A DNA stretch of 64,000 nucleotides from Halichondria panicea. Lineage: Eukaryota; Porifera; Demospongiae; Suberitida; Halichondriidae. Positions 49,380-61,386 of this stretch are shown here, one piece after another (the first letter of the stretch is position 1; every line of letters begins with the position of its first letter). The position numbers and the translations under genes were made by a program. The DNA lies in assembly GCF_963675165.1 (NCBI RefSeq), contig NC_087381.1:3596001-3660000 (forward strand). Direction: 5' to 3'. A model generated the notes under the pieces. The model ran no database searches, was not told the origin of the DNA, and saw only the letters and a list, made by a program, of their open reading frames with translations.

Positions 49380-50700
49380 TGAAACACGCCGAGCCACTTT
49401 TCTGATTTCTGAGAGCCATGATTCGAGAACGGGAACTGGAATAATTATGTTCAGTCCTGATATAATATAGACAAGCACGTATCAGCCAATAAGTTATGTT
49501 GAAATACTCAAGTTACTTTAATCGACTGGAACTTGCTAAGAAGCTTTTCTGACTTTCCGAGAGCACTGATTTGTTAACAGGAACCCTGAAAATAATATAT
49601 TCAGTGCTGGACTAGACATGCATGCAGATATCAGCCAGTATTTGATATAAATTATACTCAATTCTGAGGTTACTTTAATCGACTGGAACTTGCTGAGCAA
49701 CTTTTCTGACTTTCCGAGAGCTGTGGTTCGTTAACGGGAACCCTGAAAAATAATATATTCAGTGCTGGTCTATAGACATGCATGCAGATATCAGCCAGTA
49801 TGTTGATATAATTATACTTTTCTGAGGTTACTTCAATCGACTGGAACTTGCTGAGAAACTTTTCTGACTTTCCGAGAGCTGTGGTTCATTAACGGGAATC
49901 CAGAAAAATAATATATTCAGTGCATGCTAGTCTAGACATGCATGCATGCAGATATCAGCCAGTATGTTGATATATACTCTTCTGAGGTTACTTTAATCGA
50001 CTGGAAGTTGCTGAGAAACTTTTCTGACTTTCCGAGAGCAGTGCTTAGTAAACGGAAACCCAGAAAATATATTTAATGCTGGTCTTAGACAAGCAGGTAG
50101 CAGCCAATACGTTGATACACTCTTCTGAGGTTACTTTAATCGACTGGGAACTTGCTGAGCAACTTTTCTGACTTTCCGAGAGCTATGGTTTGTTAACGGG
50201 AACCCTGAAAAATAACATATTCAGTGCTGGTCTAGACATGCATGCAGATATCATGCAGCCAGTATTTGATATAATTATACTCAAGTTTACAATTCTGAGG
50301 TTACTTTAATCGACTGGAACTTGCTGAGCAAGAACTAGCTGAGAAACTTTTCAGACTTTCCGAGAGCAGTGCTTCGTAAACGGAAACCCAGAAAGTATAT
50401 TTAGTGCTGGTTTTAGACCAGCAGGTATCAACCAATACGTTGATACACTCTTCTCGGGTTATTTTAATCGACTGGGAACTTACTGAGCAACTTTTTAGAC
50501 TTTCCAAGAGCATGCAGTGATTCGTAAACGGAACTTGACCCTGAAAATGTTCAGTATATACTGTTCTTAGACAAGCATGTATCAACTAATACCTATAATT
50601 ATAATTATACCCAAGTTTACAATTCTGAGGTTACTTTAATTAACTGGAACTTATTGACTTTCCAAGAGCAGTGATTCGTAAACAGAAACCCTGAAAATTA
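49380..50700. repeat. Tandem array, about 8 monomers of ~162 bp (unit 2, left, forward)
   Basis: Same landmarks as the other arrays, but the monomers are less alike than those of the right-hand array and several carry small indels. Confidence 0.9.
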
Positions 50701-52411
50701 ATTTTGTTGAAACACCCCTTAATAATAACATTACAAGGTAAATTCTATACCAGGATCCAACACAGTAATGATACACAAACAATCTTCATTATATAGTCAA
50801 GTCCTGTTGTGTATAATTATATTATAGTCTACAGCTATACAATATAGATGTAGGTATATGGATAAGCAGGACGATATCATGAAGTAGGCAGATGATGCTG
50901 CAATACTAGAGATTGAAGAAGATATGAGAGTGAGCGAGGAATACTCATAATGTGCTGAATCAGAGGTATACAGGCATATATAGTTACAACATAAACTGTC
51001 GATGTGTACAATGTGTTAATTACGTAATGGTTATGCAATGTTTACTACGTTTATAGTTTTAGTTTTGTGGTAATACGTGCCAGGCCAGTTTCTTAAAATA
51101 ATCGTCCCCATATTGGAAGGCAAGCATATCCCTACCAACGATCGGAGCGCCCCAATGATAAAGGCTTACTACCATACACATATACCGTGACAATCTGTCA
51201 GTGGGTGAAATTGAAACCCATTAACCAACCAGAAAGAAAAGCGCATGTGTTACGTACAGAAGAAAAAGGATGCCATCGAAGGGAGATTAAAAAGAAATTC
51301 GAGCATTAGAGGTGCAAAAATAATTATATCAATAGTTCCTGACTCAACCAGAAAATCAAATTAAAGGAAGATTTGAGAAAATCATGCTTTAATAATTACG
51401 TCCAGTGCAATCCTTAGCGTCAAGTTCTAATGAGCATGATAGACTATCCTGCATGTATATAGACATATAATTTAGGTACAATTGCAAGTGGATAATGTCT
51501 TGCGCATTGATGTCTTTTCGGAGTATCTCATTTTGCACAAAGCAACAAAGCAATCAGCAGTTGCGTCTCCAGATTTTTTTTGCTGATTTTCAATTTTTGT
51601 TGATTTTGGATTTCTGGTTCGGCTTGAGTGTGAAAGACGTTCTGAGTTGTGTGTGTCACTATGACCCTGAAAGTGAAAATTATTCGAAGCAGTGCTATAA
51701 CTGCATAAGGTAACTGCATGCATAAATTGTTTTATGCTGTAATAATTAACAATGTGCATTCTATATATATAATTATATAGATCTGCTATAACTGCAATGC
51801 TGTTTAATTAGGAACCAATAGATTCTGTGAGGTCAGTTGGTTGTATCTGTACACATTGATGGTGTCCTGCATGCATGTGTCCTATGAGCATTATTTATAG
51901 AAGAATAGAGTTTGATAATGTCTTCGTTCTTGATGTAATCTGCTGAAGATGTCATGATCAGGTCATTTATGCATATTATATGGGAACATGCAGATAAAAA
52001 ATTTCAGTAGTTTTAAGCATCTAATAGTGTCATACAATTTGTCTCACTTTTTTCAAAACTCAGCTAGTGTATTTAAATAATTATATAGGGCATACTCTTT
52101 CAAACTGGAAAAGCTCTGTTACCTGTACTGTGTGCATGCATGTGAATAGCATTACACACTATTGGTGAACTGATAATTATATGAAAATTATGGCTGAGTG
52201 CATGTTATATATGTACCCATGGCTATAACTATGCCATGGTATTATGTGAGATACCGTATATACGTATTGTGCTAGAAATAATATAGTTACTATATCATTA
52301 ATATAGCACTATACGTTAACGGCAAGAGTATAAATAATATAAGAAGAGAAGAGTGTCGAACTACCAATACCTCTATACACAAAACTGTGCACAAAGTAAC
52401 GTGATATCCTG

Positions 52412-52747
52412 TCAATTGCGCAAGCTTGCGCACACATTACGCAACGCACAGAATTTGTTAGCAGTGAGTAAAGAGTGGAAGTGAAGAGGATCAACCCGAC
52501 TATTGTCTCTATTTATGATTTTTGTGAAAAGATCGTCTTCTATCAGTGTGCAGTGAGCAGCTCTGAACGTTGAACGCAAACGAATATAGCTAGAATCAGA
52601 TGTCATTGTACATGCACCCCTAAAAACGTCACGGTTAACATTTTCTAGGAGATTACTAGTAAGTTTACAGTATACTTCATCACGTGCGCGAGTCATGTTA
52701 CTTTGTGTATGATGCCGCTGAGTAAAAATTGTAATGGACAAACACAT
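52412..52747 (-). CDS. Unidentified 111-codon open frame in the unit 2 loop
   Basis: Same peptide as at 42751-43086, on the opposite strand because the loop is inverted. See that entry for content. It is not recognised. Confidence 0.3.
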   Translation of the reverse strand: MCLSITIFTQRHHTQSNMTRARDEVYCKLTSNLLENVNRDVFRGACTMTSDSSYIRLRSTFRAAHCTLIEDDLFTKIINRDNSRVDPLHFHSLLTANKFCALRNVCASLRN

Positions 52748-54699
52748 AACATTATAGGCAGATTGTTAACACTATAGCTATAGTTCTGGTAAGTTCTTAT
52801 GCATGCAGTTCACGATACATCTGTTACAAGGGCATAGGTATAGTGGATTTAGAGAACAGCTTCTTGGGGTTGGCTGCTAGAGTTTTTGCTATAGGTTTGT
52901 GTCATAATCAATTTTAGGATCAGGGATTGGTTTTGTAATTGCAGTTCTTCTATAGTTTGCATAGCTTGATAGTAGTGTATATTTCCTTAATCCATGCAAG
53001 TTTTTAACGTTATGTCTTATTCCTTGGTGAACCAGTTAAGGACGCTGTTGTGGCCGTTGCATGTCTGTATATACAATAGCTGATGTTGTCTGTTTTTAGT
53101 TCTATATGAATAGGCAGTTTTAACATAATTATTGGGAGGGTTAGGGAGATGATTGGGTGGAAGTACTGCTGAAGTTATAATTATAGCTTGAATTGTAAAA
53201 AAAAGGTTACTTGTGGATCAAATAGGCGGATTATAACTATAATTATAGTTGGCTGTGAGAGAGAATAAAACTAAGAAGTGGTCGTCGGAGTATAGTTATA
53301 TATGGTTGATCCACTATACCGGCCTCTCTTGGTGTATCTGTTAAAATATATAAATCTAGAATATTGCCCTATATATGTGTGAGGGAGGCTATCAGTTGGA
53401 TAATTAAGTTTCAACGACACAACATTATTTTAACAGCCCCGGCCATATTAATTAAAGCCTATCTGGTATGTACGTTGTATTATTATCTTGCTTTGTATGT
53501 CTACGGGATAGTCCATGCATAATGCTTATTATGAACTTGATGCTATAATTATATAAGGATTGCTTGAATGCATTGGATGGTTTATTCTCAAATCTTCCTT
53601 TGATTTTCTGGTTGAGTCGAGAACTATTGATATAATTATTTTTGCACCTCATCTTCGCTAATGCCAGAACACTTCATGGAATCTCTTTCTTTGACAGACT
53701 TTTCGTCAATGGTTGAAACACCTGTGGCTTGGTGTATTTAATTATAATTATGGTGTAAACAAATTATTGACATAATTATTTATTTTACATACTGACAGAT
53801 TAATTGTCACGGTATGGTCACGGTACGGCCACGACAGTAGTAAGTCTTTTTTATTGGGGCGCTCCAATCTTTGGTAGAGATATAATTATGCTTGCCTTCT
53901 ATAAAATGTAAGCAACATAAATTACTGTGTCAGGAAGTGCTTTGGATGCACCAGAATCACCTGCGGGGGGCTTCAGCCTCACCCCCATTTTCCTATCGCC
54001 TATATAATTATATAGGCCGGCCTTGCATTACAGCTATATAGGACATATAATTATATCTAGAGACGATGGTGTACAATCTACAAGCTTAACTATAGCGATT
54101 ATCATCTACTTGCAATGTAGTTTATGTTGTAACTATATACGCCTGTATTTATCCAGTGAGAGTTTTCCTCACTCTCTCTCATAACTGTCTTTCAATCGCA
54201 GCATCATCACTGCCTACTTCATTGTCACTGCATGCTCGTCCATATACCTATTGTATATAGGACTGGTGTAGACTACGTATATATACACTGCCAGGACTGA
54301 GGATTGTTTGTGTATACTGTTTTGCATGGATCCTGGTATAGAATTTAGTCTACACCCATGACACACACTATATTATTATATCAAATTATCAAGACAATAC
54401 ACAGTAATACATCTATTCAAGCAAAACCTATAGTAATTAGCTGCTGACAACACACTATATATAGATGCATGCATGGTCATGCAACAAACCAGGTACATGC
54501 ACACCAGTCTATCAGCCCAGCAAAATGAAATTATATAGTATAGAGTCTACGTATAGTCCTATACACTTTGATTCAATCTCTATAGCCAGAACTCAATATA
54601 GTTTCTCATGATTGAATCTTCTGTCACGAACTTACTCAAAAGGCTATCTTTGCACTGAGCCGTGAATAATAATCTTGCATCTAGTGAAATATTGTAATC

Positions 54700-57600
54700 A
54701 ACATTTGAATTACTGCCCATGGAACATCAAGAGTCGTTCTATAGTTGAGTAAAGTAACAATAACTGAAGGTATGGATGGACTGACTGCCTGCATTGCTTG
54801 TCCGAGAAATGCTTTTTATGAATTACAGTTGAATCACTACTCATGGAAAGTCTGAAAAGTTGCTCCAGGATCGAAGTTCCATGCAGTCGATTAAAGTATA
54901 GCCTCATAATTGTAAACTTAGGTATATCAACATAATTATTGGCTGATACCTGCTTGTCTATATAGGACCAGCACTGAATATATTTTCTGGGTTTCCGTTT
55001 ACGAATCACTGCTCTCGGAAAGTCAGAAAAGTTTCTCAGCAAGTTCCCAGTCGATTAAAGTAACCTCAGAAGAGTGTATCAACGTATTGGCTGCTACCTG
55101 CTTGTCTAAGACCAACACTAAATATATTTTCTGGGTTTCTGTTTACGAAGCACAGCTCTCGGAAAGTCAGAAAAGTTGCTTAGCAAGTTCCAGTCGATTA
55201 AAGTAACCTCAGAATTGTAAACTTGAGTATATATCAACATACTGGCTGATATCTGCATGCATGTCTATAGACCAGCACTGAATATGTTATTTTTCTGGAT
55301 TCCCGTTAACGAACCACTGCTCTCGGAAAGTCAGAAAAGTTGCTTAGCAAGTTCCAGTCGATTAAAGTAACCTCAGAATTGTAAACTTGAGTATATATCA
55401 CCATACTGGCTGATATCTGCATGCATGTCTATAGACCAGCACTGAATATGTTATTTTTCTGGATTCCCGTTAACAAACCACTGCTCTCGGAAAGTCAGAA
55501 AAGTTGCTTAGCAAGTTCCAGTCGATTAAAGTAACCTCAGAATTGTAAACTTGAGTATATATCACCATACTGGCTGATATCTGCATGCATGTCTATAGAC
55601 CAGCACTGAATATGTTATTTTTCTGGATTCCCGTTAACGAACCACTGTTCTCGGAAAGTCAGAAAAGTTGCTTAGCAAGTTCCAGTCGATTAAAGTAACC
55701 TCAGAATTGTAAACTTGAGTATATATCACCATACTGGCTGATATCTGCATGCATGTCTATAGACCAGCACTGAATATGTTATTTTTCTGGATTCCCGTTA
55801 ACGAACCACTGCTCTCGGAAAGTCAGAAAAGTTGCTTAGCAAGTTCCAGTCGATTAAAGTAACCTCAGAATTGTAAACTTGAGTATATATCAACATACTG
55901 GCTGATATATCTGCATGCATGTCTAGACAAGCACTGAATATGTTATTTTTCTGGATTCCCGTTAACGAACCACTGCTCTCGGAAAGTCAGAAAAGTTGCT
56001 TAGCAAGTTCCAGTCGATTAAAGTAACCTCAGAATTGTAAACTTGAGTATATATCACCATACTGGCTGATATCTGCATGCATGTCTATAGACCAGCACTG
56101 AATATGTTATTTTTCTGGATTCCCGTTAACGAACCACTGCTCTCGGAAAGTCAGAAAAGTTGCTTAGCAAGTTCCAGTCGATTAAAGTAACCTCAGAATT
56201 GTAAACTTGAGTATATATCACCATACTGGCTGATATCTGCATGCATGTCTATAGACCAGCACTGAATATGTTATTTTTCTGGATTCCCGTTAACGAACCA
56301 CTGCTCTCGGAAAGTCAGAAAAGTTGCTTAGCAAGTTCCAGTCAATTAAAGTAACCTCAGAATTGTAAACTTGAGTATAATTATATCAACATACTGGCTG
56401 ATATATATCTGCATGCATGTCTATATACCAGCACTGAATATGTTATTTTTCTGGATTCCCGTTAACGAACCACTGCTCTCGGAAAGTCAGAAAAGTTGCT
56501 TAGCAAGTTCCAGTCGATTAAAGTAACCTCAGAATTGTAAACTTGAGTATATATCACCATACTGGCTGATATCTGCATGCATGTCTAGACAAGCACTGAA
56601 TATGTTATTTTTCTGGATTCCCGTTAACGAACCACTGCTCTCGGAAAGTCAGAAAAGTTGCTTAGCAAGTTCCAGTCGATTAAAGTAACCTCAGAATTGT
56701 AAACTTGAGTATATATCACCATACTGGCTGATATCTGCATGCATGTCTATAGACCAGCACTGAATATGTTATTTTTCTGGATTCCCGTTAACGAACCACT
56801 GCTCTCGGAAAGTCAGAAAAGTTGCTTAGCAAGTTCCAGTCGATTAAAGTAACCTCAGAATTGTAAACTTGAGTATATATCACCATACTGGCTGATATCT
56901 GCATGCATGTCTATAGACCAGCACTGAATATGTTATTTTTCTGGATTCCCGTTAACGAACCACTGCTCTCGGAAAGTCAGAAAAGTTGCTTAGCAAGTTC
57001 CAGTCAATTAAAGTAACCTCAGAATTGTAAACTTGAGTATAATTATATCAACATACTGGCTGATATATATCTGCATGCATGTCTATATACCAGCACTGAA
57101 TATGTTATTTTTCTGGATTCCCGTTAACGAACCACTGCTCTCGGAAAGTCAGAAAAGTTGCTTAGCAAGTTTCAGTCGATTAAAGTAACCTCAGAATTGT
57201 AAACTTGAGTATATATCAACATACTGGCTGATATCTGCATGCATGTCTATAGACCAGCACTGAATATGTTATTTTTCTGGATTCCCGTTAACGAACCACT
57301 GCTCTCGGAAAGTCAGAAAAGTTGCTCAGCAAGTTCCAGTCGATTAATTAAAGTAACCTCAGAATTGTAAACTTAAGTATATATCAACATACTGGCTGAT
57401 ATCTGCATGCATGCATGTCTAGACCAGCACTGAATATATTATTTTTCTGGGTTCCCGTTAACGAACCACTGCTCTCGGAAAGTCAGAAATGTTGCTCAGC
57501 AAGTTCCAGTCGATTAAAGTAACCTCAGAATTGTAAACTTGAGTATAATTATATCAACATACTGGCTGATATCTGCATGCATGTCTAGACCAGCACTGAA

Positions 57601-58625
57601 TATGTTATTTTTCTGTGTTCTTGTTAACGAACCACTGCTCTCGGAAAGTCAGAAAAGTTGCTCAGCAAGTTCCAGTCGATTAAAGTAACCTCAGAATTGT
57701 ATATATCAACATACTGGCTGATATCTGCATGCATGTCTAGACCAGCACTGCATGAATATGTTATTTTTCTGGGTTCCCGTTAACGAACCACTGCGGAAAG
57801 TCAGAAAAGTTGCTCAGCAAGTTCCAGTCGATTAAAGTAACCTCAGAATTGTAAACTTGAGTATATATCAACATACTGGCTGATATCTGCATGCATGTCT
57901 ATAGACCAGCACTGAATATGTTATTTTTCTGGATTCCCGTTAACGAACCACTGCTCTCGGAAAGTCAGAAAAGTTGCTCAGCAAGTTCCAGTCGATTAAT
58001 TAAAGTAACCTCAGAATTGTAAACTTAAGTATATATCAACATACTGGCTGATATCTGCATGCATGCATGTCTAGACCAGCACTGAATATATTATTTTTCT
58101 GGGTTCCCGTTAACGAACCACTGCCCTCGGAAAGTCAGAAATGTTGCTCAGCAAGTTCCAGTCGATTAAAGTAACCTCAGAATTGTAAACTTGAGTATAA
58201 TTATATCAACATACTGGCTGATATCTGCATGCATGTCTAGACCAGCACTGAATATGTTATTTTTCTGGGTTCTCGTTAACGAACCACTGCTCTCGGAAAG
58301 TCAGAAAAGTTGCTCAGCAAGTTCCAGTCGATTAAAGTAACCTCAGAATTGTATATATCAACATACTGGCTGATATCTGCATGCATGTCTATAGACCAGC
58401 ACTGCATGAATATGTTATTTTTCAGGGTTCCCGTTAATGAACCACTGCGGAAAGTCAGAAAAGTTGCTCAGCAAGTTCCAGTCGATTAAAGTAACTTGAG
58501 TATTTCAACATAACTTATTGGCTGATACGTGCTTGTCTATATTATATCAGGACTGAACATAATTATTCCAGTTCCCGTTCTCGAATCATGGCTCTCAGAA
58601 AGTCAGAAAAGTGGCTCGGCGTGTT
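54700..58625. repeat. Tandem array, about 23 monomers of ~162 bp (unit 2, right, reverse)
   Basis: Reverse-orientation monomers, most homogeneous at 55180-57200. Near 57340-58340 a higher-order block of about four monomers (marked by GATTAATTAAAG and AGAAATGTTGCTC variants) appears twice in succession, showing recent multi-monomer duplication. Confidence 0.92.
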
Positions 58626-58799
58626 TCAGTAGAGCCAAATAACCTCAGGACAATAAATTGGGGAGTATAAGTAGGAGTTAGGTGACTGGCTGAATTAACA
58701 CACCTTAAAAAATGATAATGTTAAATTCACACGAAATCTAGCTCTGTGCTTGTACAGACATAATTCATTCAGTCATTGTGCATGTAGCTAGCTAGAGTC

Positions 58800-58855
58800 T
58801 AGCCTCGATTCCAAGCCGCTGAGAAAGGCTATTCAAGGGGCTGGAGTCGAGGCTA
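58800..58855. mobile_element. 56-bp TAGCCTCGA-family mini-element in the right arm of unit 2
   Basis: Reverse-complement counterpart of the element at 49153, flanked by GCTAGAGTC on both sides (58791-58799 and 58856-58864), the complement of the target duplication in the left arm. Confidence 0.92.
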
Positions 58856-59138
58856 GCTAGAGTCTACTGCAGACATGTGCAAGTAGCTAGCCATATTATC
58901 GAGTCTATACTGCAGACAATGAAGAGAATGAAGAGTCTACTTACCTGACTCTTAAAACTAGGCTGGCCAGCTTTCTACTTACTTACACTGATACTAGTAG
59001 AGTGATCAGGCAAGAGCATCTCATTACATCTGCGCAAAGTCAAGGGTTAACCTTGGAATGCATTGCCCTGCTACGCCCACTCATTTACTCTTCACTTCCG
59101 CTTTTTCCGATTTCTGGCTTTCTGGTCCTACATGCGCG

Positions 59139-59194
59139 TGTAGGACCAAAAAGCCAGAAATCGGAAGTGAAGGGTAAATGAGTAGGCGTAGCAG
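59139..59194. mobile_element. 56-bp stub of a third giant foldback unit
   Basis: After the TGCGCG spacer, TGTAGGACCAAAAAGCCAG and GGCGTAGCAG match the start of units 1 and 2, with a short deletion. Similarity then ends abruptly. Confidence 0.8.
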
Positions 59195-60090
59195 TTGTCT
59201 GCGCATGCGTCAAATTTTCATTGTATTTGTGGTCGGCAAAAATATTTAGAAATGAAAATGCACAGAGTGAGTACACAAAAGATGCACATAGGGAGCTGCT
59301 TCACAAAGGCCTGGGGAGTTACCAGTTGTGTTGCAGCACAATTACAGTGTCCCAGGGCAACTTCAGGATGATTGAATGCCTTCAAATTACGTTTCAAAAA
59401 GATTTAGCAGGCTGCTGGACTTCTCTGATTCTAGCCAACTCGTAACTCAGTTAAATTTTGCTTGAGAAAATGTAGATTCTCTTGATGCCTCTGAAGCTAC
59501 CCAGCAACGTTGAAACGAGCAGGTCATACTCCAGTCCTGTGAGTATATGACAATATTAAAAGAAACCAAAGACGGTTAAACCCTTACGTCAAACTGTCCA
59601 GTCTCGTCCGTCAGTATAGCCAAGAGGAGCACTGTTGGGATAGCTGGATATTAGCCATTGCTCCTGTACAGAGAAGTAGATATTCTAAATACGTGTAGAT
59701 CTATATACATATTAAATTTCTCGTATTTATAGCTGGTTATAGTGCCATTGTCAACGAGCTGATGATGGCAGCACCAAGTTCTCTTGCTCACACTCTTCAC
59801 TTGATCCACCATATTTATGATGAAACTATAGTCTACCTAGATCTTGCCAAACATGAACAACACTTGATAGCATATAGGGCCCACACAAACATATCTTGAC
59901 AAAGCTTTATACCTCTTCCCTTGTTGTTCAGTCTTCAGAATAATGTTTTCTAAGCTTTAGAGAAGAGAGAAGCGAGCCATTCTACTGTCCACCAATAATG
60001 ATAAACGGGAACTGACTTCTAGTACACGATAGTACACGAATATAAATGTCACAAAGTTAACGAGAATATGTCTACTAATAGCCAGATGGG

Positions 60091-60095
<5 letters not shown>
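59195..60095. other. Unassigned DNA with exon-like open stretches
   Basis: Two stretches look formerly coding on the plus strand: 59221-59445 (SAKIFRNENAQSEYTKDAHR, then GLGSYQLCCSTI) and about 59733-59900, after a TTTATAG acceptor (YSAIVNELMMAAPSSLAHTL). Neither belongs to a family I recognise. They may be exons of a decayed transposon gene, since the DNA sits between a foldback stub and a LINE. Confidence 0.3.
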
Positions 60096-60121
<26 letters not shown>

Positions 60122-60608
60122 AAGCCTTTATGGCGAAACGAGTAGGTAAGGTAAGTACAAACGGGTAGACAGATATAAATCGAAATCGAAGTAAGGTAAA
60201 GATATGAAGAACAAACTAGTAGTAAGTTTAGGTATGCCCATCAAGCACAGGTGATAGAGTTGGTGACCTGTGAATGAGCATGGAAGCATTCCCTCGCCAA
60301 AGGGCTATGCTGACTCTCCCAAAGAGGTGTTTAATGGTGACTGAGTCTCGGTCCGCGCCTGAGCGGAGACAAATTGACCGGCCGATATCACGGATGGTTG
60401 TGATGAAGTCCTCTGCTAAGCCTCCCAGGGTTTCGGCCACAAGGCGAATGCATGTCATACCCACAGACCTGCAGCTGGGGAGATTGGAAGCCAGCTTACG
60501 CTGGACCCCCACTTGGAGAGCGTGGCCCTGGGTCCTTGCAGCCTCAGACAGTGTGAGAGACTGGAGAGGATAAATGACATGGAAATTGGTTGACTCATGT
60601 GCAGACAA
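60096..60608 (-). mobile_element. 5'-truncated LINE 3' end with oligo(A) tail
   Basis: A run of about 25 T (60097-60121) is the tail of a minus-strand insertion. Upstream on that strand a 126-codon frame (60608-60228) reads SEAARTQGHALQVGV, then CIRLVAETLGGLAEDFITTI, then RDIGRSICLR, HLFGRVSIALWRGNASML. This resembles the C-terminal end of RT ORFs of some invertebrate LINEs. It differs from the CR1-like ends at 25285 and 62420. Confidence 0.65.
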
Positions 60609-60654
60609 CTAGTACCAGGCCTAGTTGTTTGCCTAACCGTTATAAAAGCGAAAA

Positions 60655-60754
60655 CTCGGCCTGGGATCGAGGCTAGGTAATTTGAAGCGCATGCGCACTA
60701 TCACCCCTGCAATAGGTACCAGGCCGTATTTTAATCGGCCTTGAATCGAGGCTA
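60655..60754. mobile_element. Right-end remnant of the TAGCCTCGA family
   Basis: GCGCATGCGC (60688-60697), GGTACCAGGCCG, and TTGAATCGAGGCTA ending at 60754 match the right end of the 3.16-kb element in order. A second GGGATCGAGGCTA ends at 60675. No matching left end or target duplication was found. Confidence 0.55.
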
Positions 60755-61328
60755 CATACACTGAGCTAAGATACAGCCGTGTTTCGCTCCCAAACCCCCA
60801 GGAAAGCTACTTTTATGGCTGTTCAGACCTTTCCAAGTCTCCCTACCACTTCAATTTAATGTCCCTTTATACTAGGTATCATTTGGAAATAATAGAAACT
60901 TTTTTGGGATTGCTAAGAAGTAGCTAGAGGTACAGAAACATTGCCTTCACTACTTAGGATGTTTCTTGTACCAACAACACCTATAATACAGCTAGAACAA
61001 CCTATATAAGTAGTGTACTGTGTGTCATATAGCCTCAAGTATTAAACAGAAGTAAAAGTTCAGCAGCAGGGTTCTCACACTGACAGTATAAGACAATCAT
61101 TTGTCTCTTTTTTGTGTTTTTGGCCATTTTTTCCATGTACAGTATAGGCGGCCTCGAATGAATCCTGGGGGAAACGCGGATAGTTTTCGAGGCGCTAAGT
61201 GTTTCCTATCCATTTGTCTCTTTTATCTATGCTGGCACTGACCAAGACTACCCTAATACTCTCTACTCAATCAACAATTCTCACCTCAACTTTTCTATAA
61301 AAAAAAAAGACCTAGGCTTGTGCATAGC
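60755..61328. other. Intergenic, nothing recognised
   Basis: No exon or repeat supported. A short A-run occurs near 61301. Confidence 0.35.
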
Positions 61329-61386
61329 TAGCCTCGAATCCAGGCCGATTAAAATACGTATTTTAATCGGCCTGGTCTCGAGGCTA
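61329..61386. mobile_element. 58-bp near-perfect palindrome of the TAGCCTCGA family
   Basis: TAGCCTCGAATCCAGGCCGA and its inverse meet at TACGTA with essentially no loop. It is flanked by the 9-bp GTGCATAGC on both sides (61320-61328 and 61387-61395). Confidence 0.93.

Larger units (their letters stand above)
48876..59132. mobile_element. Giant foldback-like element, unit 2 (10,257 bp), loop inverted relative to unit 1
   Basis: Same ends and plan as unit 1: end segment (48876-49380), short forward array (49380-50700), inner region and loop (50700-54700), long reverse array (54700-58625), end segment (58625-59132). The loop is the reverse complement of the unit 1 loop with about 1% or fewer differences seen in the parts compared. 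In both units the short array is on the left and the long one on the right, regardless of loop direction. Both arms carry the same 56-bp insertion at the mirrored site. Confidence 0.88.

Noticed and set aside
44820..58625. ORFs of 60-110 codons inside the repeat arrays (for example 45009-45221, 50301-50585, 54710-55042)
   Set aside because: They are translations of the ~162-bp monomer and change frame with each indel. Their content follows the DNA repeat, not a protein family.
60274..60573. 99-codon plus-strand frame
   Set aside because: It is the complement of the LINE RT C-terminal frame on the minus strand, which has the family-like HLFGRVSIALWRGNA pattern and an oligo(A) tail.
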